Shown: piece after piece, positions 46,454-56,423 of the stretch
Layout: the number at the start of each line of letters is the position of its first letter
Position numbering within the stretch: the stretch's first letter is position 1
Program-made: the position numbers and the translations under genes
Assembly (NCBI GenBank): GCA_001829005.1
Contig: MIAG01000002.1
Coordinates: 750,837-814,836, forward strand
Direction of reading: 5' to 3'
Length of the DNA: 64,000 bases
From: Sphingobacteriia bacterium RIFOXYC2_FULL_35_18
GTDB lineage: Bacteria; Bacteroidota; Bacteroidia; Chitinophagales; Chitinophagaceae
The notes under the pieces: generated by a model
Told to the model about the DNA's origin: nothing
Databases searched by the model: none
The model's input: only the letters and a program-made list of their open reading frames with translations

Positions 46454-47989
46454 ATGAGTTTATTCAGAAAGAAATCGCTTACAGCGATGCTGGCCAATGC
46501 AGAGGATTCTACCAATGGTTTACAAAGAACACTTGGTGCCGGAAATTTAATTGCATTAGGCATCGGAGCCATTATTGGAGCCGGTTTGTTTGTTAGAACT
46601 GCTGCTGCTGCCGGACAATCTGCAGGACCAGCTGTTACCATTTCATTTATTATTGCCGCTATTGGTTGTGCTTTTGCTGGTCTATGTTATGCAGAGTTTG
46701 CAGCAATGATTCCAATTGCAGGTAGTGCGTATGCATACTCTTATGTTACATTAGGAGAATTGGTTGCCTGGATTATTGGATGGGCATTAATTATGGAATA
46801 TGCATTGGGTGCGGCAACTGTATCAATTGCATGGAGCGAATACCTCAATAAATTATTTGGAGGCTCCATCCCCTATGAATGGTGTCATTCCCCCTTCGAA
46901 AGTTTTACCGATTCAGCAGGTGTTCTTCACCAGGGAATGATTAATGCACCAGCATTATTGATTTTGGGTCTAATCACTTTATTGTTGATTAAAGGAACGC
47001 AAGAATCTGCCATTGTAAATGCGGTAATCGTATTTATTAAAGTAGGTATTGTATTACTATTTATTGGAATTGGCTGGCAGTTTATTAAGCCTGAGAATCA
47101 TACTCCTTATTTAATTCCAGAAGGAACTGCTGCAGTAGTAGACAGTGCAGGTAAAGTAATTGCCGATTATTCCCCTTTCAATAAACATGGTTGGGGTGGT
47201 GTATTAGGTGGTGCTGCTGTAGTATTTTTTGCCTTCATTGGTTTTGATGCGGTATCAACTGCTGCACAAGAAGCAAAGAATCCTAAGAGAGATATGCCTA
47301 TAGGTATTTTAGGCTCTTTAGTAGTGTGTACTATTTTATACATATTATTTGGACACGTATTAACCGGAGTTGCTAACTGGAAAGAATTTGTTGACCCAGA
47401 AAAAGGTCGTGAAGCATCAGTAGCGTATGCTATTTCTGCTTACATGACTGGCTACGGTTGGTTAGCACAAGCAGTAACCATTGCAATTTTAGCAGGTTTC
47501 TCTTCCGTTATTTTAGTAATGTTAATGGGACAAAGCCGTATTTTCTATTCTATGAGTAACGACGGATTAATTCCAAAAGCATTTGGAGAATTACACCCTA
47601 AATTCCGCACTCCTTATAAAGCCAATATTATCTTATTTGTTTTTGTAGGATTATTTGCTGCTTTTGTTCCAGGGCATGTGGCCGGAGATTTAACCTCTTT
47701 TGGAACCCTGTTTGCATTTGTACTAGTAAGTATAGGTGTTTGGGTATTAAGGGTAAAATCACCTGAATTAGAGCGTCCATTTAAGACACCAATGGTTCCA
47801 TTGGTATCTTCATTAGGAGTTATCGTATGTACTTCAATGATTTTTGTATTAGATGCCACTACTTTAAAAGTAGCATTTGGTTGGATGGCATTGGGACTAA
47901 TTGTCTACTTTGTTTACAGCAAAAAGAGAAGTAAACTTCAAAACCCAAGCGATATTATTCCAAAAGCTTCTGATTTTGAGAAGCACTAA
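46454..47989 (+). CDS. APC-family amino acid permease
   Basis: 511 residues with about twelve or more hydrophobic segments. LGAGNLIALGIGAIIGAGLFV is the N-terminal substrate-binding motif, and PIAGSAYAYSYVTLGELVAWIIGW and FFAFIGFDAVSTAAQEAKNP are typical of the cationic amino acid transporter (CAT/YfnA-like) group. Closed by the terminator at 48011. Confidence 0.92.
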   Translation: MSLFRKKSLTAMLANAEDSTNGLQRTLGAGNLIALGIGAIIGAGLFVRTAAAAGQSAGPAVTISFIIAAIGCAFAGLCYAEFAAMIPIAGSAYAYSYVTLGELVAWIIGWALIMEYALGAATVSIAWSEYLNKLFGGSIPYEWCHSPFESFTDSAGVLHQGMINAPALLILGLITLLLIKGTQESAIVNAVIVFIKVGIVLLFIGIGWQFIKPENHTPYLIPEGTAAVVDSAGKVIADYSPFNKHGWGGVLGGAAVVFFAFIGFDAVSTAAQEAKNPKRDMPIGILGSLVVCTILYILFGHVLTGVANWKEFVDPEKGREASVAYAISAYMTGYGWLAQAVTIAILAGFSSVILVMLMGQSRIFYSMSNDGLIPKAFGELHPKFRTPYKANIILFVFVGLFAAFVPGHVAGDLTSFGTLFAFVLVSIGVWVLRVKSPELERPFKTPMVPLVSSLGVIVCTSMIFVLDATTLKVAFGWMALGLIVYFVYSKKRSKLQNPSDIIPKASDFEKH

Positions 47990-48010
47990 ATAATAGAACT
48001 TATTTATATC

Positions 48011-48041
48011 AAAGCCCCGATGCAAATCGGGGCTTTTTTTT
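48011..48041 (+). terminator. Terminator after the amino acid permease
   Basis: Perfect 11-bp stem AAAGCCCCGAT/ATCGGGGCTTT with loop GCAA, then a T tract. A -7-like TAATTTTG at 48045-48052 just beyond may start the yebC transcript. Confidence 0.93.
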
Positions 48042-48071
48042 CACTAATTTTGCCATCCGAAAACGATTATT

Positions 48072-48794
48072 ATGGGAAGGATTTTTGAAGTACGTAAAGC
48101 AAGTATGTTTGCCCGTTGGGATAAAATGGCCAAAAATTTTACCCGCATTGGCAAAGAAATTGTAATTGCAGTAAAAGCATCAGGACCTGATGTTGCTACC
48201 AATCCGGCATTAAGAAGATGTTTTCAAAATGCCAAAAGTGTGGGAATGCCCAAGGATCGAGTAGAAGCAGCTATTAAGCGTGCAATGGGTAAAGACACCA
48301 GTAACTATGAGGAAATTTTGTACGAAGGATATGCGCCGCATGGCGTTGCTTTATTAGTTGAAACCGCAACCGATAATCATGTTCGAACGGTGGCCAATGT
48401 AAAGAGTCATTTTAATAAAGGTCATGGAGCCATGGGTACTAATGGAAGTGTAAGTTTTCAGTTCAAAAAAATGGGGGTTTTCAAGCTTAAGGCAGAAGGC
48501 CAGGATTTAGAAGAAATGGAATTAGATTTTATTGATCATGGCTTAGAAGAACTGGGAGAAAGTGAGGATGATAATGGCAATCCAATCATTGTTCTACGCT
48601 GTGCATTTGCAGATTTTGGTAAATTACAAAAAGTATTAGAAGATAAAAATATCACCCCAATTAGTGCAGAATTAGAATGGATTCCAACGAATACTGTTCC
48701 AGTAACAGACGAACAAGCAGAAGATGTTTCTAAACTAATTGAAAGACTAGAACAAGATGAAGACGTAAATAAAGTCTTCCATAATATGGGATAA
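48072..48794 (+). CDS. YebC/PmpR-family protein
   Basis: 240 residues. The N-terminus differs slightly from the usual MAGHSKW form ([21 protein letters not shown]) but the family pattern is clear: [66 protein letters not shown], and [13 protein letters not shown]. These proteins act either as transcription regulators or in translation of difficult sequences. Confidence 0.93.
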   Translation: MGRIFEVRKASMFARWDKMAKNFTRIGKEIVIAVKASGPDVATNPALRRCFQNAKSVGMPKDRVEAAIKRAMGKDTSNYEEILYEGYAPHGVALLVETATDNHVRTVANVKSHFNKGHGAMGTNGSVSFQFKKMGVFKLKAEGQDLEEMELDFIDHGLEELGESEDDNGNPIIVLRCAFADFGKLQKVLEDKNITPISAELEWIPTNTVPVTDEQAEDVSKLIERLEQDEDVNKVFHNMG

Positions 48795-48812
48795 TTTATA
48801 GAACTTTATTAA

Positions 48813-49223
48813 ATGGAAATTTCATCCAATACCAACCCCGTTATTTTATTTGACGGGGTTTGTAATTTATGCAATAGCAGTGTGCAATTTGTAATAAAAC
48901 ATGATCCAAAAAGGCAATTTCGTTTTGCTTCTATTCAGGGGGATTATGGCCAACAAGTATTAAAGCAGTTTCATTTACCACCAGATTCACTTAATTCTTT
49001 TATCCTTTTAAAAGACAATCAAATATATACGCATTCGACTGGGGCACTAAAAGTTGCAAAACAACTATCAGGAGCATGGCCATTATTGTATGTATTCATT
49101 ATAATACCGCCTTTTATTCGCAATGCAGTCTATCAATTTATTGCAAATAACAGGTATAAATGGTTTGGGAAAAAAGAAAGCTGTGCGATTCCAAGCCCTG
49201 AACTCAAGTCATTATTTTACTAG
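48813..49223 (+). CDS. DCC-type thiol-disulfide oxidoreductase (DUF393)
   Basis: 136 residues. VILFDGVCNLCNSSVQFV holds the defining D-x-x-C-x-x-C (Cys17, Cys20), followed by FRFASIQGDYGQQ and a short hydrophobic segment. Thioredoxin-like fold; target unknown. Converges with the SIMPL gene with a 4-base overlap. Confidence 0.9.
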   Translation: MEISSNTNPVILFDGVCNLCNSSVQFVIKHDPKRQFRFASIQGDYGQQVLKQFHLPPDSLNSFILLKDNQIYTHSTGALKVAKQLSGAWPLLYVFIIIPPFIRNAVYQFIANNRYKWFGKKESCAIPSPELKSLFY

Positions 49224-49948
49224 TTTGCTAAATATTCTACTTTAAGTGTAATAGAGGCTGTTTTCTCTTTTGAAGTGGTATTGAAAGACCCTCCATAACT
49301 ATAATCTTCATTATCGTTTTTACCCGTAATTTGGAAAACACCCATATTCGCTTTCTTGAGCGACCCCAGTTTTACATCAGAACTTTTAGCAATTGTTTCG
49401 GCCCGTAATTTAGCATCTTCAGCAGCTTTGGCTAACAAGTCAATTTTCAACTCATTCAATCTGCTGTAATAATAACTTGGTTTGTTAGAATTAAACTCAA
49501 TACCTTTTTGTAGTAGTTCTGTCACTTCTCTAGAAATTTTTTCAACCAACTTGATTTCTCTTGAATCAACTTTCACTCCGCCGGTTAAAGTATAGCCACT
49601 GAAAACCGATTTAGAAGTTCCATTAGGTCCATTTTCATAATTAAAATTCTTCACTACATCTACAGCCAGAAAAACCATACTAGAATCTGCAATACCTTTT
49701 TCTTTCAGGTATGATTTAATAACAGCTTCATCTGATTTAATTTGGGTGTATGCTTCTTTTAAGTCGTACCCCGACCTGCTGTATTGCCCTTTCCAAACAA
49801 TTTGATCACTAATAAAATCTTTTTCTGCTAAGCCAGTAACTATAATAGTTTCTGTACTAATAAATTTATATTTATAGGCATTGCCTAAAATAAATGAAGC
49901 TATTAAAACAGAGAGCGCAATTACGATTGAACTGACAGATGATTTCAT
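49220..49948 (-). CDS. SIMPL-domain (DUF541) protein
   Basis: 242 residues with an N-terminal membrane anchor or signal (residues 6-24). IIVTGLAEKDFISDQIVWKG, YTLTGGVKVDSREIKLVEKI and LLAKAAEDAKLRAETIAKSS are the SIMPL/DUF541 pattern. The family includes periplasmic stress proteins such as E. coli YggE. Function here unknown. 12 bases after the E1 gene. Confidence 0.88.
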   Translation of the reverse strand: MKSSVSSIVIALSVLIASFILGNAYKYKFISTETIIVTGLAEKDFISDQIVWKGQYSRSGYDLKEAYTQIKSDEAVIKSYLKEKGIADSSMVFLAVDVVKNFNYENGPNGTSKSVFSGYTLTGGVKVDSREIKLVEKISREVTELLQKGIEFNSNKPSYYYSRLNELKIDLLAKAAEDAKLRAETIAKSSDVKLGSLKKANMGVFQITGKNDNEDYSYGGSFNTTSKEKTASITLKVEYLAN

Positions 49949-49960
49949 ATTTGATTTTTT

Positions 49961-52351
49961 TTATTCGCTCATCATTTCACGAACAACACGAATGATGTCT
50001 TCAGCATTGGGTTTACTAAAATAATCTCCATCACTACCATAGCTAGGTCTATGTGCTTGAGCTGTAAGTGTTCTGGGGCTTACATCTAACCACTGAAATG
50101 CTTTTTGGCCTTCAATTACTTGGTTATACATATAAGCAGCTGCACCACCTGGTACGTCTTCATCTACAAATAAGATTCTATTGGTTTTCTTTAAAGAATC
50201 CAAAATCATATGATTGATGTCGAATGGCAATAAAGTTTGTACATCTATCACTTCACAACTAATTCCTTCATTAGCTAAACGTTCTACTGCATCTTGAATA
50301 ATTCTTAAAGTAGAGCCATAGGAAACAATGGTTAAATCATCCCCTGCTGTTATTACTTCAGGTATACCCAAAGGAACAGTGTACTCCAATAAATTAGCTG
50401 GCATTTTTTCTTTTAAACGATATCCGTTTAAACATTCAATCACTAATGCAGGGTCATTAGAGGATAAAAGTGTATTGTACATACCAACCGCTTGTACCAT
50501 ATTTCTTGGCACACAAACATACATGCCTCTTAGCGCATTTATAATCATTCCAAGAGGTGAACCGCTGTGCCAGATACCTTCTAATCTATGTCCTCTGGTT
50601 CTTATAATCACCGGACAACACTGTTGACCTTTTGTTCTAAAATGAGTGGTAGCAACATCATCACTTAATACTTGCAAACCATACAATAAATAATCTAAAT
50701 ATTGAATTTCAGCAATCGGCCTTAATCCTCTTAAAGCCATACCCACCGCTTGTCCCATGATGGTTAGTTCTCGAATACCCGTATCAAAAATTCGATCTCT
50801 TCCATGTTTTTCTTGCAACCCTGCAAACCCTTGATTTACATCTCCAATATAACCCACATCTTCACCAAAAGCATATACTTTATGGTTCTGTGTAAATAAT
50901 GCATCAAAGTATTTATTCAATACTTCAAACCCATTTACTAAAGGTGCATCAAATGAAATCAGCGGTTTTATTTCCTGAATATTTAATGCGCTTTTTGCGG
51001 TTTGATTGTATAAATGAGAATTATATAATTCCTTATTTAAGTTGAGTAACTCTTGGTAAAATAATTGAACATCTTGCGTAGAGGGAGAATCGGGTGCTAA
51101 TTCAATGGCTAATGACAATGTTCTTAAAACATCCCTTCGTAAAGGCTCTTTGTTTTGCAACAAATCATTTGCCATTTTTTGTAAACGATTGTATTTATCC
51201 ATATCGTTTACAACCAACTCTTTCAATAAAGTGGCTGCATTATCTGCTTGCTCCTTAATTGGATTGATGTATTTTTCCCAAGCGCGCAATCTGCTTTCGC
51301 GAACATGTTCTTTTGCAGCTGATTCTATATCAGCAATTTCTTCCTCGTTGCTCAATTGATTTTCGAGCATCCACTCTTTCATTTTTTTAATACAATCCCA
51401 TTCTTTTTCCCAAGCCAATCGCTCTGGTGTTTTGTATCGCTCATGGCTACCACTAGTAGAGTGACCTTGAGGTTGAGTTACTTCTTCTACATGAAATAAT
51501 ACAGGAACATGTGTATCTCTTATTCTTTGAATTCCTTCTTCAAAAGCCTGACAAAGTCCTGCATAATCCCATGCTTTTAGTTTATAGATTCTGATACCAT
51601 TGGTATCTTCCATTTTCTCTAAGCCTTTTAATGCATCGGAAATAGAACCTTTGGTGGTTTGAAAATTTTTGGGAACAGAAATGCCATACCCATCATCCCA
51701 TACAAAAACAGCCAGAGGCACTTGTAAAACACCAGCAGCATTCATTGTTTCCCAAAAATGCCCTTCACTGGTACTAGCATCTCCAATGGTGCAAAAGCAT
51801 ACTTCATTTCCGTTATGGCTTAAACTGTCTAATTCTCTTAAGTGATTACTTTGTCTAAAACATTTTGACGCATAAGCAAGCCCCAATGCTCTGGGCATTT
51901 GAGATGCAGTTGGCGCCATATCAGCAGAAATATTTTTACGATTGGCCAGATCTAACCAGTTACCATTATCATCTACCAATTTGGTAGCAAAATGAGCATT
52001 CATTTGTCTTCCTGCACTAAAAGGATCATTCTTAACATCTGGATCTGCATACAACTGGGCAAAATATTGTTCTACACTAGAAAGCCCAGCAGCAAACATG
52101 AATGTTTGATCGCGATAATAGCCGCTTCTAAAATCGCCAGGCTGAAAAAATTTAGCCATAGCCAATTGAGCAACTTCTTTACCATCACCAAAAATGCCAA
52201 ACTTGGCTTTTCCAGTAAGTACTTCTCTTCTACCTAATAAGCTTACTTCTCTGCTTATAACAGCAGTTTTATAATCTTCTAGAATGGTATTTCTAAAACC
52301 TTCAAAAGACAACATATCGTCTTTGTATTGTAATGAAGCAGTTGATTCCAT
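49961..52351 (-). CDS. Fused branched-chain 2-oxoacid dehydrogenase E1 (alpha + beta)
   Basis: 796 residues combining both E1 subunits. Residues 1-440: E1 alpha with the thiamine diphosphate motif FCTIGDASTSEGHFWE and WDDGYGISVP. Residues 455-796: E1 beta with YAFGEDVGYIGDVNQGFAG, GIRELTIMGQAVGMALRGL, PVIIRTRGHRLEGIWHSG, IVSYGSTL and VDEDVPGGAAAYM. It decarboxylates branched-chain 2-oxoacids and needs E2 and E3 encoded elsewhere. The fusion is common in Bacteroidota. Confidence 0.93.
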   Translation of the reverse strand: MESTASLQYKDDMLSFEGFRNTILEDYKTAVISREVSLLGRREVLTGKAKFGIFGDGKEVAQLAMAKFFQPGDFRSGYYRDQTFMFAAGLSSVEQYFAQLYADPDVKNDPFSAGRQMNAHFATKLVDDNGNWLDLANRKNISADMAPTASQMPRALGLAYASKCFRQSNHLRELDSLSHNGNEVCFCTIGDASTSEGHFWETMNAAGVLQVPLAVFVWDDGYGISVPKNFQTTKGSISDALKGLEKMEDTNGIRIYKLKAWDYAGLCQAFEEGIQRIRDTHVPVLFHVEEVTQPQGHSTSGSHERYKTPERLAWEKEWDCIKKMKEWMLENQLSNEEEIADIESAAKEHVRESRLRAWEKYINPIKEQADNAATLLKELVVNDMDKYNRLQKMANDLLQNKEPLRRDVLRTLSLAIELAPDSPSTQDVQLFYQELLNLNKELYNSHLYNQTAKSALNIQEIKPLISFDAPLVNGFEVLNKYFDALFTQNHKVYAFGEDVGYIGDVNQGFAGLQEKHGRDRIFDTGIRELTIMGQAVGMALRGLRPIAEIQYLDYLLYGLQVLSDDVATTHFRTKGQQCCPVIIRTRGHRLEGIWHSGSPLGMIINALRGMYVCVPRNMVQAVGMYNTLLSSNDPALVIECLNGYRLKEKMPANLLEYTVPLGIPEVITAGDDLTIVSYGSTLRIIQDAVERLANEGISCEVIDVQTLLPFDINHMILDSLKKTNRILFVDEDVPGGAAAYMYNQVIEGQKAFQWLDVSPRTLTAQAHRPSYGSDGDYFSKPNAEDIIRVVREMMSE

Positions 52352-52476
52352 AAAACAAAAATAGGATTAGGAACGGAATAGACTAACAATAATTAGTTTA
52401 ATTGGAAATTAACGGGTTAATAACTGTTAAGATAAACTTTAAGCAATCAATTTCAGTACTTTTACGCTCTAAAATT

Positions 52477-52857
52477 ATGCCAATGAAATTTTTATTCGTC
52501 CTTATTGTATTTTTAGGTACATCGCTTGGTGCAGTTGCGCAAGATAATGCGGCAAAAGTGTCTATTAAAAACGAAACCTATAATATGGGTAAAGTAACTT
52601 TTGGTAAACCTGTAGAATATTGGGTTGAAGTGACCAACACAAGTAAAGAGACCCTTAAATTAGAAGGAGTTAGAGCGGGCTGTGGCTGCACAACCCCTGA
52701 TTTTACTCCAAATCAAACATTTAAACCAGGCGAAACAGTTAAAATAAAAATTCAGTTTAATGGGTCTGTATTAGGAAAATTTACTCGTTTTACAGATATC
52801 ATTATCTCGGGAGGCTTGGTTAAACAGACCAGCTTTACAGGAGAAGGTGTTCAATAA
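52477..52857 (+). CDS. DUF1573 exported protein, first of tandem pair
   Basis: 126 residues from the ATG at 52477 (MPMKFLFVLIVF); 52483 is also possible. Signal peptide ends VAQ. The domain shows ETYNMGKVTFGKP, VTNTSKETLKLEGVRAGCGC and KPGETVKIKIQFNG: a DUF1573/ASH-like immunoglobulin-type fold with the CGC motif. An upstream extension to 52402 is rejected because the signal peptide would be buried. 31 bases before a paralogue. Confidence 0.85.
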   Translation: MPMKFLFVLIVFLGTSLGAVAQDNAAKVSIKNETYNMGKVTFGKPVEYWVEVTNTSKETLKLEGVRAGCGCTTPDFTPNQTFKPGETVKIKIQFNGSVLGKFTRFTDIIISGGLVKQTSFTGEGVQ

Positions 52858-52888
52858 ATATAGTACTCACTTAAGAAAATAAAAATAT

Positions 52889-53260
52889 ATGAAATCAATT
52901 TTTTTATCCCTTTTTTTACTTACGGGTTTAACTGCTTTTGCTCAAACCGATATTAAGTTTAACAAGACTACTCATCAATTTGGTAAAATCAAAAAAGGAG
53001 TTCCAGCTACATTTGTATTTACTTACACAAATAATGCTGCAAAGCCTGTTGTAATTGAATTTGCCAATGCAGAATGCGGTTGCACTAAACCCGTTTACGA
53101 CCAAGCCCCTACCCCAAAAGGTAAAACAAGTACCCTTAAAGTAACTTACAATGCAGAAGCAGTGGGTGTATTTAAAAAACGAGTAGATGTCAAGTTTGCT
53201 CACTCTAATCAACCTTATATTTTAACCATTGAAGGCGAAGTGGTTGACGTAAAAAAATAA
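52889..53260 (+). CDS. DUF1573 exported protein, second of tandem pair
   Basis: 123 residues. Signal peptide 1-18 (ends AFAQ). KTTHQFGKIKKGVPATFVF, FANAECGCTKPVYD and KGKTSTLKVTYNAEAVGVF match the neighbouring paralogue, including its ECGC motif. Function unknown; DUF1573 proteins are abundant in Bacteroidota and thought to be periplasmic. 34 bases before the aminotransferase. Confidence 0.87.
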   Translation: MKSIFLSLFLLTGLTAFAQTDIKFNKTTHQFGKIKKGVPATFVFTYTNNAAKPVVIEFANAECGCTKPVYDQAPTPKGKTSTLKVTYNAEAVGVFKKRVDVKFAHSNQPYILTIEGEVVDVKK

Positions 53261-53294
53261 GCTTCTTCATTCAGTCCATATTTTAATATTAGCT

Positions 53295-54491
53295 ATGTTA
53301 ACCATTAGTAACAGAGGCAACGCTATGCCTTCTTCACCTATTAGAAAACTGGTTCCTTTTGCAGAAGCTGCTAAAAAAAGAGGCACTAAAGTATACCATT
53401 TAAATATTGGTCAACCCGATATTGAAACCCCCAAAATGGTATTAGACGCAGTTAGAAACAGCGATTTCAAAGTGCTAGAATATAGTCATAGTGCAGGCAA
53501 TGAAAGTTATAGAAAGAAATTAGTGGATTATTATGCATCAGTTGGAATAAAAGTGAATCACCAACAAATTATCATCACAACAGGTGGTAGTGAAGCCATT
53601 CAATTTGGCTTTATGGCCTGTTTAGATGCAGGCGACGAAGTGATTATTCCTGAACCATTTTATGCCAATTACAATGGATTTGCAGTTGCCGCAGGTGTTC
53701 ATGTAGTGCCAGTAACATCGGCAATCGAGAATGGATTTGCCTTGCCACCCATTGCAGATTTGGAAGCTAAAATCACATCCAAAACAAAAGCAATTGTGAT
53801 TTGCAACCCTAATAACCCTACTGGCTATTTATATAGTAGGGCCGAAATGGAGCAATTAAAAGAATTAATTGTAAAATACAATTTGTATTTATTCTCTGAT
53901 GAAGCATACAGGGAGTTTTGTTACGAAGGTGAACAAGTAAGTGCCATGCATTTAACTGGAGTAGATGAGCATGTTATTATCATGGATACTATAAGTAAAA
54001 GATATAGTGCTTGTGGTGGAAGAATTGGTGCCCTTGTTACAAAAAATCAACAAGTATTAGATGCTGTTATGAAATTTGCACAGGCTCGATTAAGCCCACC
54101 TAGTTTTGCACAAATAGCTGGAGAAGCAGCCATTGATTTACCTGCGGATTATTTTGACACCACAAAGGCAGAATACAAAAAAAGAAGAGACTTAATTGTA
54201 AAGCGCTTAAACGAGATGGATGGGGTATTTTGCCCTAACCCAGGAGGTGCATTTTATGCAATGGCTCAATTACCAATTGATGATTCAGATATTTTTTGTC
54301 AGTGGTTATTAGAAGAATTTAGCCATGAAGGACAAACGGTGATGTTGGCACCAGCTACTGGATTTTATGGAACCCCAGGACTTGGCAAGAAAGAAGTTAG
54401 ATTGGCTTATGTATTAAATATCAATGACATAGAGTGTGCTATGGATTGTTTAGAGCAGGCTTTAAAAGTTTATCCAGCAAGACAATCATAA
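53295..54491 (+). CDS. Class I/II PLP-dependent aminotransferase
   Basis: 398 residues. VYHLNIGQPDIETP near the start, TTGGSEAIQFGFMACLDAGD, CNPNNPTGYLYS with the cofactor Asn, SDEAYREF, and the Schiff-base Lys in DTISKRYSACGGRIG; Arg in EVRLAYV binds the substrate carboxylate. Resembles the AspB/AspC-type group. Substrate pair not certain. No hairpin terminator follows within 150 bases. Confidence 0.92.
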   Translation: MLTISNRGNAMPSSPIRKLVPFAEAAKKRGTKVYHLNIGQPDIETPKMVLDAVRNSDFKVLEYSHSAGNESYRKKLVDYYASVGIKVNHQQIIITTGGSEAIQFGFMACLDAGDEVIIPEPFYANYNGFAVAAGVHVVPVTSAIENGFALPPIADLEAKITSKTKAIVICNPNNPTGYLYSRAEMEQLKELIVKYNLYLFSDEAYREFCYEGEQVSAMHLTGVDEHVIIMDTISKRYSACGGRIGALVTKNQQVLDAVMKFAQARLSPPSFAQIAGEAAIDLPADYFDTTKAEYKKRRDLIVKRLNEMDGVFCPNPGGAFYAMAQLPIDDSDIFCQWLLEEFSHEGQTVMLAPATGFYGTPGLGKKEVRLAYVLNINDIECAMDCLEQALKVYPARQS

Positions 54492-54580
54492 ATATATTTA
54501 TTTTTATAATATTATTAAATTGTAAAGTTTTTGTCATTTTTTTTCAATATTTTTCAAATAAAATACAAATTAATATTTTT

Positions 54581-54663
54581 TATATTTGATTTTTCGAATT
54601 AAACTTCCTACTTTAGCAGTATCAAATTATTACGAACGATCTCTATAATGGCAAGCAATCGAA
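54581..54663 (+). ncRNA. Candidate small RNA with own promoter element and terminator
   Basis: In the 270-base gap between genes, TATATTTG (54581-54588) is an exact Bacteroidota -7 element, without a clear TTTG partner. About 70 bases later a strong terminator begins (54664). The stretch between has no coding frame and carries CGAT...ATCG pairing at 54636-54661. The transcript would be about 100 bases including the terminator. It could instead be the 3' untranslated end of the aminotransferase. Confidence 0.4.
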
Positions 54664-54697
54664 AAACCCCTCGTTTCTACGAGGGGTTTATTTTTTT
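54664..54697 (+). terminator. Strong terminator upstream of the 54761 gene
   Basis: Perfect 11-bp stem AAACCCCTCGT/ACGAGGGGTTT with a TTCT loop, then A and seven T. It lies 173 bases after the aminotransferase stop, which is far for that gene's terminator, and supports a separate short transcript. Confidence 0.93.
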
Positions 54698-54760
54698 CTA
54701 CTACAGAAGCTGCATGTGGAATAATTGAATTGTCTTTGCGTTAATAGGAATGTGAAACCA

Positions 54761-56200
54761 ATGCATCTAAAACAAATACTTCTTTTTTTATTCTATTTAA
54801 TACTAATTCATGCCAATCAAGTTGGCTCTGCACAACAATATCATGCCATACACGGATCTCCATATGCTGGAGTAAGTGGGGCTTTTAATAACCCCGCATC
54901 TATTGGAAACAGTTTACATAGATGGGATTTCCAATTATTTTCAGGCCAAACTTCCATCTATACCAATACCATTTGGGCACAATCATTAAAAAATGCAATA
55001 ACCAACCGACCAGGAGATTATATTAAAGATGGATTTCAATCGAGAAACTTTACTACCAATTCAGACCTTAGTTTGTTTTCGGCCATGTATCGCATCAATA
55101 AAAAGCATGCTGTAGCCATTGCTTTTAGAGGCAAAATGTACAATCATATTTATACCAATGAATTTAATATACAAGATACCAGTACCAGTTTAAGAAGTTT
55201 TTTTAAACTGAATAGAACTACCCCATTTCTAGAAAGCAAATCTATACATGTTGGCTGGGGAGAATTGAATCTAACTTATGCAGGTGCGCTCCTAGAAACA
55301 GACAATAGTAGATTAACAGTTGGCGCAACCATGCAATTTTCTAAAAGTTTAATTGGCGGATTTTCTAAAATGAACAAAGCGAGATTTAGAGAAAATATTA
55401 ATGGATCAGATACCAGCTATACCAGTACAAGTGGTGTGGGTGAATATGGCTATTCAGCCAATTATGATGTGCTGCAACAATTTGGGGCAACAAGTGCAAG
55501 TATCAAAAGTTTTTTAAATGAAGCCAAATCTGCAATTGGATTAACTGTTGGCCTAGAATATGTAAAATACGAAGATGAAACTTATTTAGACAGACGCAAT
55601 TACTCGGGACGAGTCTATAATTATAAAATTGGATTCAGCATTGTAGATATTGGCTCGCAAAAATTTAATAATAGCCAATACACCGGAAGATTTTCTGAAA
55701 ACAATAATGGGATCAGTGACGCTGCCATTGCAAGGGCATTCAATGGTGTAAATAATACCAGGGACTTAAGGGATTCTTTAGCAGTGATATATGACTCTGT
55801 TCAGGTATTGCCTCCAACATTTACGATTGAAAATCCTACTAGAGCAATTGTGAATTTTGACAAACAAATCAGTGCGAATTTTTTTGTTAATACACAAATG
55901 GTCATACATTTTAGCAACGCCAAAAACGCCTTGAAACAAAAAAGTAATGATTATAGTTTTGTAACCATCACACCAAGATGGGAAACATTAAATTGGGGTG
56001 TTTACATGCCTATACAATATACAAGGGATGGCCAAGTATGGACTGGCCTAGCGGTGAAAGCAGGACCAGTTATTGCAGGTATACATAGGCTTGGTATATT
56101 GAAACAAGGAAGCTTACTCAACGGCGGGGGATATATTCTTTTGAATATACATCCCTTCAGAAAAAAAGAAATGAAGAGTAGAATAGACTGTTTTAAATAG
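54761..56200 (+). CDS. Probable outer-membrane protein of unknown function (DUF5723-like)
   Basis: 479 residues from the ATG at 54761, where the signal peptide starts (MHLKQILLFLFYLILIHANQ). The mature part opens with YAGVSGAFNNPASIGNSLHRWDF, the start seen in Bacteroidota PorV/DUF5723-like barrels, and continues as amphipathic strands (LNLTYAGALLETDNSRLTVG, PRWETLNWGVYMPIQY) with a glycine-rich last strand. No enzymatic motif. Convergent with the cold-shock gene, one base apart. Confidence 0.75.
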   Translation: MHLKQILLFLFYLILIHANQVGSAQQYHAIHGSPYAGVSGAFNNPASIGNSLHRWDFQLFSGQTSIYTNTIWAQSLKNAITNRPGDYIKDGFQSRNFTTNSDLSLFSAMYRINKKHAVAIAFRGKMYNHIYTNEFNIQDTSTSLRSFFKLNRTTPFLESKSIHVGWGELNLTYAGALLETDNSRLTVGATMQFSKSLIGGFSKMNKARFRENINGSDTSYTSTSGVGEYGYSANYDVLQQFGATSASIKSFLNEAKSAIGLTVGLEYVKYEDETYLDRRNYSGRVYNYKIGFSIVDIGSQKFNNSQYTGRFSENNNGISDAAIARAFNGVNNTRDLRDSLAVIYDSVQVLPPTFTIENPTRAIVNFDKQISANFFVNTQMVIHFSNAKNALKQKSNDYSFVTITPRWETLNWGVYMPIQYTRDGQVWTGLAVKAGPVIAGIHRLGILKQGSLLNGGGYILLNIHPFRKKEMKSRIDCFK

Positions 56201-56201
56201 C

Positions 56202-56408
56202 CTACTCAGCACTTTGAATATTTCCAGCTTGTTTTCCTTTTTTACCATCAGTAATTTCAAAGGAAACTTTTTGTCCTTCTTTTAATGATTTGAATCCTCC
56301 CATATTAATTGCGGAGAAATGGGCGAATAAATCTTCACCACCATCATCTGGTTTAATAAAACCAAATCCTTTTGCATCGTTGAACCATTTTACTGTACCG
56401 GTAGGCAT
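56202..56408 (-). CDS. Cold-shock protein, CspA family
   Basis: 68 residues. Full cold-shock domain: [20 protein letters not shown] with RNP1 (KGFGFI), DLFAHFSAI with RNP2, and [14 protein letters not shown]. Binds single-stranded RNA/DNA and melts RNA structure. An AT-rich 9-bp inverted repeat lies just upstream of the start. Confidence 0.95.
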   Translation of the reverse strand: MPTGTVKWFNDAKGFGFIKPDDGGEDLFAHFSAINMGGFKSLKEGQKVSFEITDGKKGKQAGNIQSAE

Positions 56409-56423
56409 ATTATTGTATTTAGA

